A stretch of DNA of 7,286 bases from Rickettsiales bacterium (lineage in GTDB: Bacteria; Pseudomonadota; Alphaproteobacteria; Rickettsiales; UBA1997): NCBI GenBank assembly GCA_031283795.1, contig JAITBB010000035.1:1-7286 (forward strand), read 5' to 3'. The first letter of the stretch is position 1; the number at the start of each line of letters is the position of its first letter. Positions 1 through 5,327 of this stretch are shown here, piece by piece. The notes under the pieces were generated by a model. The model did not search any database. It was not told the origin of the DNA and saw only the letters and a list, made by a program, of their open reading frames with translations. The position numbers were made by a program, and so were the translations under genes.

Positions 1-108
1 CCTCATACCCGTACGTCCGAACTTCACTAGAGCAGATTCTTTTTTATTCTTGGTAACCGCGATTAGATCTGCAAACAATCTGGTTTTATCCTTTTCTGCA
101 TCTGGCAC
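1..108 (-). CDS. Unidentified protein, 5' part only (runs off the left edge)
   Basis: The minus strand is open in this frame from a stop at 136-138 to the window edge. The first conventional start is a GTG at 106-108, preceded by a modest AAGGG element about 8 bases upstream. That gives 36 codons beginning VPDAEKDKTRLFADLI and ending in a basic stretch with KFGRTG. Acidic and basic residues alternate and the start of an amphipathic helix is visible. I do not recognise the family. The gene follows murG on the same strand and is probably co-transcribed with it. An ATG at 170-172 opens a different frame (MSIDKLKFTSILETIK...) that stops at 86-88, so the true 5' end may lie there with a frameshift joining the two frames. 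Bases 109-190 otherwise show no feature. Confidence 0.4.
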   Translation of the reverse strand, partial: MPDAEKDKTRLFADLIAVTKNKKESALVKFGRTGMR

Positions 109-190
109 CGAGAATACCCTTTGACTTAATTGTTTCTAAAATAGAAGTAAATTTAAGTTTATCAATGGACATAGTGGTTTCCCGTCTAGC

Positions 191-1273
191 CTAGCCAATG
201 TCACTGTCTATGCAGTTGACAATTCTCTCTTCAGCGTCCACTATGGCTAATTTTTTCATATTGAGGGCAAGTTCCAGTAGTTTCTCTCTGTTGTTTATGA
301 GAGATTCCAGATGGGAGGCGAAAATTCTTGGTCTAAAACTGGTTTCCTCCATAACTATGCAGGCGCCGCTGCGTTCAAAAAATTTGGCGTTGCGCAGTTG
401 ATGGTTATTTTTTACATTGGGAGAGGGGACAAAAACGGTTGGTCTGCCGACCACAGTCAGCTCAGTGGCTGTTCCCATTCCAGATCTGCAGATGACCAGG
501 TGGCTCCTCAGCATTCTATCCGGCATATCCTGGAAGAAGAGCTTCACTTCCGCCGATATTCCCTCCTTTTCGTAGAACCTTTCCACAATTTTCAGCTCTT
601 CCTCCTCTTTGACCTGATGGAAGACCGCTATTCCCAACTTTGTATGCTTTTTTAGGAGACAGAATGCTTTCAGGAGCTCTGTGGCTAAAAAGCTCGAACC
701 ACCACTACCTCCGGTGATTAGAATATTGAATTTTTCATTTGGTTCTGGATATCTGTAGGCTGATATATCACAGAGCTCCTTTATTTCTCTTCTGACCGGA
801 TTACCGGTAAAATAAGTTTTACTACTCTGATCTATTCCGACACCATAGACTTCCTGCAGGGAGGTGAAGAGGCGTTTTGCATACTTCAGAAAAAATCTAT
901 TGGTTTCTCCGACGTACAGATTTTGCTCATGAAGATAAAATTCTTTACCCATCAGCTTTGCGGCCATTAGGGTTGGTGCTGTGACGTAGCTGCCGAAGCC
1001 TATCAGGGCATCCGGCTTGAACTCCCTGATAATTCTAAAACTCTGCCAAATTCCCCTTAGAAGGCCTAATAGGGATTTGATCTTTCTCAGTTCTCTGCCG
1101 TTGTCAACAACTCTATAGGGTAGATCAAAGCGCAGCGCGTACTCCTTCATCTTCTCATTCCCAACAAACAGCACACCATAACCCCTCTCTCTTAGAAGCA
1201 TACCAACGGAAATTGCTGGAAAAACGTGCCCGACGGTTCCCCCGGCCACTATTATAATGTTTTTGGAGCCCAC
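191..1273 (-). CDS. murG: MurG, UDP-GlcNAc:lipid I N-acetylglucosaminyltransferase
   Basis: MurG transfers GlcNAc from UDP-GlcNAc to lipid I on the inner face of the cytoplasmic membrane, giving lipid II for peptidoglycan. The 360-residue length is normal for this two-domain GT-B enzyme. Visible landmarks are the N-terminal glycine loop with His16 (residues 11-19), the second loop GFGSYV (92-97), HEQN (115-118), GNPVR (157-161), the interdomain glycine loop (188-193), CRSG (262-265) followed by the sugar-nucleotide glutamate Glu271, and NNHQ (289-292). Start is GTG, directly after the yraN stop, with AGGA about 9 bases upstream; the only later start candidate (Val9) would remove the first beta strand. 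Stop is TAG. Oddities: the usual GGTGGH reads GGTVGH (Val14) and the usual GGSQGA reads GGSGGS. Family assignment is secure; full activity is an inference. Confidence 0.94.
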   Translation of the reverse strand: MGSKNIIIVAGGTVGHVFPAISVGMLLRERGYGVLFVGNEKMKEYALRFDLPYRVVDNGRELRKIKSLLGLLRGIWQSFRIIREFKPDALIGFGSYVTAPTLMAAKLMGKEFYLHEQNLYVGETNRFFLKYAKRLFTSLQEVYGVGIDQSSKTYFTGNPVRREIKELCDISAYRYPEPNEKFNILITGGSGGSSFLATELLKAFCLLKKHTKLGIAVFHQVKEEEELKIVERFYEKEGISAEVKLFFQDMPDRMLRSHLVICRSGMGTATELTVVGRPTVFVPSPNVKNNHQLRNAKFFERSGACIVMEETSFRPRIFASHLESLINNREKLLELALNMKKLAIVDAEERIVNCIDSDIG

Positions 1274-1612
1274 CTAGTCAATCCTGTCGAAAATCTTAAA
1301 TTTGAAGATATTCCTGAAGGATATTGTGCCAAATAAAATATTATAATCAATATAGGCTGTGTTGCGTGCTAGAAAGACATTCATGGCGTTTCTTATGCGA
1401 TTCTGCTGTCGTTTGCTCACCAGTTCAGTCGTGAGTTCGCCACTCCTCCTTGCCTTAACCTCAAAGGCAACCAAATTGTTACCCCTCTTGGCTATTATGT
1501 CTATTTCTCCCAGCTGATTCTTGTATCTCCTAGAGAGAATGCTATAGCCTCTGATGCGCAACACTAGAGACATGTAAAACTCAGCAAATCGGCCGTATCT
1601 GTAACTATTCAT
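1274..1612 (-). CDS. yraN: YraN/UPF0102 family protein (predicted nuclease-fold)
   Basis: A 112-residue protein matching the usual length of the YraN (UPF0102) family, which has a PD-(D/E)XK-like fold and an uncertain cellular role, often assumed to be DNA-related. The signature is clear: an N-terminal helix with Glu11, the RRY segment at 28-30, then LGEIDIIAKR (34-43) and the strand FEVKAR (50-55). Glu36, Asp38, Glu51 and Lys53 would be the candidate metal-site and catalytic residues. A Lys/Arg/Gln-rich helix follows (about 67-75). The start ATG overlaps the end of the upstream CoaD/CoaE gene by 8 bases and has only a weak AAGAGA upstream, suggesting translational coupling. The TAG stop is directly followed by the GTG start of murG. 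The C-terminus is diverged from the typical family ending. Function beyond family membership is unknown. Confidence 0.87.
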   Translation of the reverse strand: MNSYRYGRFAEFYMSLVLRIRGYSILSRRYKNQLGEIDIIAKRGNNLVAFEVKARRSGELTTELVSKRQQNRIRNAMNVFLARNTAYIDYNILFGTISFRNIFKFKIFDRID

Positions 1613-2594
1613 CTATTCTCTTTACCAGATCAGTATAGGTTGGTTCCAGGTAACTGGAATCCAAATATTTTACTACATTTCGAATATTTCGTTTTTCTAT
1701 GAGTTGTGAACGATTTTCCTCGCTATTTTCCAATTTTATGAGGTATAATTTTCCCCTGAGACTTGCCTCTATAGTATGCCAATAGACTCCTAGAGCAGGG
1801 AAATCCAACAGGAAAACATCTCTCTCCATTTTCAGGGTTTCTATAAAAAATTTACTCTTTGCAAAATGCCTGGGGATATACTCAAAGAATAGTCGCCAGA
1901 ATTCACCGGTGGAGTACCTTGTCACCAGATCATCCAATTTACCACCACTATATAGTATTTTTTTACTCTCCGCTGAGATTTTTAGCCTCTCATCCCGGCC
2001 AAAACACTTTTCGAAAACTTCCCACAGGATTCTGTCCACCTCAACGAGGTCGGCGCCTGTCTGTCCGAAAATACTTTTCAGATAATGGGTCTTGCCTATA
2101 CAGGAGCGTCCGAAGAACACAACAAACTCTGGTGCTCTATTGTGAAATCTATACATCGAATCCTCATCCATGTATTTTTTTACAATCTCAAATTTATTGT
2201 AGTTAAGCAGCTCAGAGATGGAACTGCTAGATATGTTGCTGAATATGTCCTTCGTTGGAAAGAACATAGTCTGAATTTTTGGATATATTTCCTTATTTAT
2301 AAAGTCTAGCTTCAGTTCATATTCGGCATCCACAGCATTTCTAATTCCTCTGACTATGTAGATTATATCATTGATTCTACAGTAATCGGACAGGGTGATG
2401 CCATCTGCAATATCATATTCGATCCCATAGGGTACCAGATGATATATGATTCTAGCAAAATCTATGTCCTTACTCCTATTTTTACCTATAGCTACCCGAA
2501 CATTCTCCTTTCCAAAAACTCTCACTGCCTCCCGGTAGAGACACATATGTCCAAAGTGGAACGGATTCGCCGATGTTGTCACTATCGCTCTCAT
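1605..2594 (-). CDS. coaD: Bifunctional CoA synthesis protein: phosphopantetheine adenylyltransferase (CoaD) fused to a dephospho-CoA kinase (CoaE)-like domain
   Basis: Residues 1-150 are a CoaD-type nucleotidyltransferase: nucleotide-binding HFGH (13-16), the RGIR motif (82-85) followed by D89 and EYEL (91-94), N100, and the ISSSS motif (121-125). CoaD joins phosphopantetheine to the AMP part of ATP. Bacterial CoaD is normally about 160 residues, but this protein is 329. The remainder begins with a strand and a Walker A loop, GRSCIGKT (162-169). It continues with EVD (185-187), where CoaE has its DAD motif, a strand ending LLDFPALG (262-269) that resembles the CoaE DVPLL segment, and a late QLIEKR stretch (297-302) resembling the CoaE QxxR lid. 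I therefore infer dephospho-CoA kinase, the last CoA step. The order matches eukaryotic COASY. A NadR-like or another P-loop kinase is possible for the C-terminal part. Start ATG overlaps the upstream stop as ATGA; stop TAG lies inside yraN. Confidence 0.85.
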   Translation of the reverse strand: MRAIVTTSANPFHFGHMCLYREAVRVFGKENVRVAIGKNRSKDIDFARIIYHLVPYGIEYDIADGITLSDYCRINDIIYIVRGIRNAVDAEYELKLDFINKEIYPKIQTMFFPTKDIFSNISSSSISELLNYNKFEIVKKYMDEDSMYRFHNRAPEFVVFFGRSCIGKTHYLKSIFGQTGADLVEVDRILWEVFEKCFGRDERLKISAESKKILYSGGKLDDLVTRYSTGEFWRLFFEYIPRHFAKSKFFIETLKMERDVFLLDFPALGVYWHTIEASLRGKLYLIKLENSEENRSQLIEKRNIRNVVKYLDSSYLEPTYTDLVKRIDE

Positions 2595-2905
2595 GCGTTT
2601 TGTCCAATATGAATTATTCCAGAACCATCTACCTCTCCTGTAGAAGATAAAAATTTATACCAAGTCTGTTCTAGGTGTGACCTCCACCAAGGGCAAATCC
2701 CAATGGGATAATTTTCAAGTGGCGAGCCATCACTGATCGTGCTATACACTTTCTCTATATCCATTAGAGACCCTCTCTCCACATCTAATATTGCCCCTGC
2801 TTCGGTCCGTTCCGGAAACCCGCTGTCCCGTTCCCCGGGAGTAGCCCCATTATAGGCTCCTAACCTACCATCTACAGTGAGTTCCTCTAGTTTTACCATA
2901 CCCAT
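2591..2905 (-). CDS. Hypothetical protein, 104 codons; small gene or 3' part of a broken gene
   Basis: Not recognised. The ATG at 2905 lies two codons after the amber stop of the preceding ORF and is in the same frame. An AGGA six bases upstream could serve as ribosome binding site, so independent translation is possible. The protein has a Glu-rich N-terminal half, a Trp-containing segment CPWWRSHLEQTWYKF (residues 71-85) and a Gly-rich end. No signal peptide or membrane segment is seen. Its TGA overlaps the ATG of the CoaD/CoaE gene (ATGA), a spacing typical of genuine coupled genes, which argues that this frame is or recently was translated. Codon use (AGA, AGG, GGG, ATA) resembles the neighbours. 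Alternatively it is the C-terminal part of a single protein with the 2909-3451 ORF, cut by one nonsense mutation. Confidence 0.42.
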   Translation of the reverse strand: MGMVKLEELTVDGRLGAYNGATPGERDSGFPERTEAGAILDVERGSLMDIEKVYSTISDGSPLENYPIGICPWWRSHLEQTWYKFLSSTGEVDGSGIIHIGQNA

Positions 2906-3148
2906 TCTCTATCCTAGGGCAGTAATTCTCTTTTCGGAGAGTCCCAAGCGTCCGGTCATACCATTCACCGCCAGGCCATTATTTGGCATTAGCAGTGTAA
3001 CATTTAGCTCACCCTTCTTCATATCTTTTTCTATGTTTCTCTCCTCAGCCACTGTCTCCGCAGCTCGCTGGTCATTGGAGGCTCCAGGGCGAGCCACATG
3101 GAGGAATCTGTACGCCTTATCCACGCTGAAACGTTCTAATTCTACCAT
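2834..3148 (-). repeat. Two copies of a 22-residue motif 83 codons apart in the unidentified ORFs
   Basis: Codons at 3148-3083 and 2899-2834 encode 22-residue segments of equal length that share MVxLE, VD four residues later, and A-x-P-G at the end (9 of 22 identical by my count). Copy one is in the 180-codon ORF and copy two at the start of the 104-codon ORF, in the same frame with the amber stop between them. The match is at protein level and weak at DNA level. It could be an ancient internal duplication or chance. Confidence 0.3.
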
Positions 3149-3451
3149 AGTCACTCCTACCTCTGTTGTTCTGTTGATAACAGTCTTTGATTCTATGAAG
3201 GTCAACCAAATGGTAAATATATCTTTTCTCTCCAGATTATCACCACATTTTATTTTTGGCAACTCTGGGATGGAGTTACGAGATTTATTTGAGGTAAACC
3301 CTGCAGGACCGATTCCATTATTTTTATATATGCCAACCATCCAATGGTTATGGTGTTTATGTCCTGTGGCTCCATAGTTGGCTACCCATATGGATATGAT
3401 GTCTGGTATTCCGGTCCCCGCTCCATCACTGGGAGAAAATTGGAGATGCAT
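2909..3451 (-). CDS. Hypothetical protein, 180 codons; possible beta-sandwich surface or tail-fibre-like protein, probably a fragment
   Basis: Not recognised. Residues about 18-108 alternate hydrophobic and polar residues as in beta strands: ISIWVANYG (19-27), WMVGIYKNNG (37-46), a CGD turn (69-71), FTIWLTFIES (79-88) and VGVTMVELERF (98-108). This strand, NG-turn, GD-turn, strand order recalls jelly-roll domains of phage tail-fibre or C1q-like proteins; that is pattern inference only. A histidine cluster HKHHNH sits at 31-36. Residues 125-150 are Glu/Lys-rich and probably helical. The ATG has no good Shine-Dalgarno and an in-frame TAA lies just upstream. The frame used by the 3626 ORF overlaps here and would join smoothly if frameshifted, so the 5' end may be broken. 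The ORF ends at an amber stop, after which the same frame continues as the 2591-2905 ORF. Confidence 0.45.
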   Translation of the reverse strand: MHLQFSPSDGAGTGIPDIISIWVANYGATGHKHHNHWMVGIYKNNGIGPAGFTSNKSRNSIPELPKIKCGDNLERKDIFTIWLTFIESKTVINRTTEVGVTMVELERFSVDKAYRFLHVARPGASNDQRAAETVAEERNIEKDMKKGELNVTLLMPNNGLAVNGMTGRLGLSEKRITALG

Positions 3452-3722
3452 TGGTTATCCAAAAGGAGGTTAGTGGAGGGATTCCACAGCTAACTGTGCC
3501 TGAGCCGACATTTTTGGGATATGTCATTTTTTCTTGGGATTCCCAGTGGGGCCGGGGAAATCTCTGGTGTGGTCTATCTACTAGTTCTCTACAGATACTT
3601 CTTCGTTTCTGAAGCCCCCCACTCATCTTTCTCTATTCTCTTCCGGGTCCTGCTGCTCTGTTCCTCCGAAACTACGCCAGAGGTGAACTCAATAGACTCG
3701 CTGAGCGGGAAAGATCGGAGAA
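3426..3722 (-). pseudogene. Likely disrupted 5' portion of the preceding unidentified gene, in two different frames
   Basis: Between the phosphorylase stop and the 180-codon ORF, the minus strand has coding-looking stretches but no well-formed gene. One frame runs without a usable start from the phosphorylase 3' end to a TAG at 3589-3591, giving an acidic/basic stretch containing SEEQSSRTRKRIEKDEW. Another runs from an ATG at 3626 to a TGA at 3426-3428 and ends in WITNASPIFSQ. At about 3430-3445 that frame overlaps the 180-codon ORF, and a one-base shift would continue ...ASPIFSPSDGAGTG. I read this as a decayed N-terminal region with at least two frameshifts. Noncoding spacer with chance ORFs is the alternative. 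No promoter, terminator or RNA gene was seen. Confidence 0.27.
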
Positions 3723-5255
3723 TTATAGACTGGTGAAGGTTTCCTTTATTGGTATAATCTCACTGTCCTCTGCCATTTTTTTTGCCATTTCCAGCTCACC
3801 CTCGGAATTACTGTGTATTGTATACAGTGTTTCCCCACTCTTCACTTTATCCCCGATATGCTTTCTTAGATAGACTCCAGCAGCCCATTGGGATGGACAA
3901 CCGGCAAACCTGGCTACCTGTGATAGTTTCCTATTATCAAAGGAGTCAACCACGCCGCTTTTTCCCGATGGTACATCATAGGTCAGCTTGGCCACGGGAA
4001 TTTCTTTCATTTTACCGTTTCCCTGGGCCTCGCATATTTTTTTAAATCTCTCCCAGGCCCTGCCACTGTTGAGAATTTCTTCGGCTAGGGCTCGCCCTTT
4101 TCCCTTCTCAACTCTGGAGTCAAATTCTATTATGAGTCCGGCTAGGTAGAGTACCTTATCTTTGAGATCCTGTGGGGCATCCTGTTCGTTTTTGAGCACG
4201 GCCACTATATCTCTGGCCTCTAGAGCTGGGCCTATTCCATTTCCAACGGGCTGACTTCCCTCACTTATATTTACAAAGACGCTGACTCCCAGTCTATTTC
4301 CCAGCGTTTCAAAATCTCTCTTCAGAGATTTGGCGCTCTGTAGGGTCTTCGTCTTGGCCGACTGGCCGTAGGGAATGTCAATCAGTATGTGGGTGGAACC
4401 AGCGGCCACCTTTTTGGATATTATTGAGGCCAACATCTGACCCCTGCTGTCAAAACCAAGTTGTTTTTTGACATTAATTATTATGTCGTCGGAGGGGTTG
4501 AGATCCACGGCTCCACCCCAGACAAGGCAACCATTCGTTTCAGCCACTATTTTCTTTATGTTATCTACGGGAACCATTATATTTGTAAAAACCTCCATGA
4601 CATCGGCCGTTCCTGCGGGGGATGTGATGGCTCTGGATGAGGTTTTTGGAATATGGAGACCATATTCGGCCACAATGGCTATAACCGGAGGTGTTGTTCT
4701 GTTACCCGGGATACCACCTATGCAGTGTTTATCGACAACTATGTCATAGTCCCATTTAATGGTCTTCCCGGTTTCCACCATGGCCCTGGCGAAGTATTCG
4801 ATCTCATCCTCCGAGAGATTTTCTCCCTCTGTAGCCGAACAGAGACAGGCCATATGCATGTCCGTGTATTTTCCGGTGACCACATCGCTAATAACCTCAG
4901 AAATTCCCTCTCTCGTAAAGGGTTTCCCTCTCAGCTTATCGCGGACAACCGCAAATGATTTTAGGGCCTCCATATGCTTCACCGTGATTCTATCACCATT
5001 TCTAACAGCAAGTTTCTTCGCTGCTGCTTTGGTTATGCCGATGGTATTGCTGTCCACAAGATCATCGGAGAAGTAAAGAGTACCATAGATACTCTTGTCT
5101 CCATGGACCAGTTCAATTCTGGACATAACCTCAAACCCCTCCTTTATAACAATAGAGGAATTTTTGCTGAGAAACGCAAAATTTCTTGAGCCAGTGTTTA
5201 TATTGATAACCCTAACCGCCACGCTACTTTCAACCTCATTTTCTTCAATGGTCAT
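3723..5255 (-). CDS. AMP phosphorylase / thymidine phosphorylase family enzyme
   Basis: The 510 residues match the long, archaeal-type branch of the thymidine phosphorylase family, which includes AMP phosphorylases, rather than the roughly 440-residue DeoA. Layout: an N-terminal beta-barrel extension (about 1-95, with GDRITV near 87-92), a helical domain (about 100-170), the phosphate/substrate loop DKHCIGGIPGNRTT (175-188), the family signature SSRAITSPAGTADVME (206-221), the lysine pair KK at 281-282, and a C-terminal barrel-sandwich domain (about 423-495) with HIGDKVKSGETLY. Such enzymes cleave the glycosidic bond with phosphate. AMP phosphorylases release the base and ribose-1,5-bisphosphate, while thymidine phosphorylases release thymine and deoxyribose-1-phosphate. 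The sequence does not fix the substrate. Cys178 replaces the Ser of classical DeoA (KHS). It follows the MBL RNase gene by 72 bp and has the strongest ribosome binding site in the window. Stop is TAA. Confidence 0.92.
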   Translation of the reverse strand: MTIEENEVESSVAVRVININTGSRNFAFLSKNSSIVIKEGFEVMSRIELVHGDKSIYGTLYFSDDLVDSNTIGITKAAAKKLAVRNGDRITVKHMEALKSFAVVRDKLRGKPFTREGISEVISDVVTGKYTDMHMACLCSATEGENLSEDEIEYFARAMVETGKTIKWDYDIVVDKHCIGGIPGNRTTPPVIAIVAEYGLHIPKTSSRAITSPAGTADVMEVFTNIMVPVDNIKKIVAETNGCLVWGGAVDLNPSDDIIINVKKQLGFDSRGQMLASIISKKVAAGSTHILIDIPYGQSAKTKTLQSAKSLKRDFETLGNRLGVSVFVNISEGSQPVGNGIGPALEARDIVAVLKNEQDAPQDLKDKVLYLAGLIIEFDSRVEKGKGRALAEEILNSGRAWERFKKICEAQGNGKMKEIPVAKLTYDVPSGKSGVVDSFDNRKLSQVARFAGCPSQWAAGVYLRKHIGDKVKSGETLYTIHSNSEGELEMAKKMAEDSEIIPIKETFTSL

Positions 5256-5264
5256 ATCACCTCC
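5256..5264 (-). promoter_or_regulatory. Near-perfect Shine-Dalgarno of the phosphorylase gene
   Basis: The minus strand reads GGAGGTGAT directly before the ATG at 5253-5255, matching nine contiguous bases of the anti-Shine-Dalgarno complement. The GGAGG core lies four bases from the start, which is short. It fixes the start of the 510-codon gene; every other gene here has a much weaker site. Confidence 0.75.
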
Positions 5265-5327
5265 GTGCTTTTTCTAATCTAATAAATTAATAAACTAATT
5301 TTGCTCAGTAGTATCCTTTGTCCCCAT
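5265..5327 (-). other. AT-rich intergenic leader between the RNase and phosphorylase genes
   Basis: This is the only clearly noncoding AT-rich gap between the recognised genes. It contains a short direct repeat, TTTATTA-A-TTTATTA, at about 5279-5293, and could hold a promoter, but I see no convincing -35/-10 pair and no stable hairpin or terminator. A 10-codon ORF (MGTKDTTEQN, 5295-5327) begins directly after the RNase stop; it is probably chance. Confidence 0.3.

Noticed and set aside
86..172. A 28-codon stand-alone peptide gene after murG
   Set aside because: Weak ribosome binding site and it overlaps the coding-looking frame leaving the window; better explained as a frameshifted start or chance.
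1605..2594. NadR (NMN adenylyltransferase plus ribosylnicotinamide kinase) instead of CoaD/CoaE
   Set aside because: The N-terminal part has the CoaD-specific RGIR...D.EYE segment and ISSSS motif, which NadR lacks. The alternative stays open only for the kinase half.
2909..2911. Programmed amber read-through or TAG recoding
   Set aside because: murG, yraN and coaD all end at TAG at the expected protein length, so TAG is a normal stop here and no special context was seen.
2877..3377. A 166-codon plus-strand ORF across the unidentified region
   Set aside because: Its translation is dominated by Ser, Phe and Pro runs expected from the antisense of Glu/Lys-rich codons, and the minus-strand frames fit the surrounding gene direction and couple to coaD.
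3463..3493. A plus-strand AAAGGAGG followed by GTG, resembling a ribosome binding site
   Set aside because: The GTG opens only six codons before TAA, so it is probably antisense coincidence.
3507..3525. Short inverted repeat (GACAT/ATGTC) as a terminator
   Set aside because: Only five base pairs with a nine-base loop and no T-run in a consistent orientation.
5295..5327. A 10-codon leader peptide before the phosphorylase
   Set aside because: No Shine-Dalgarno of its own, no run of a regulatory amino acid and no attenuator hairpin; likely chance.
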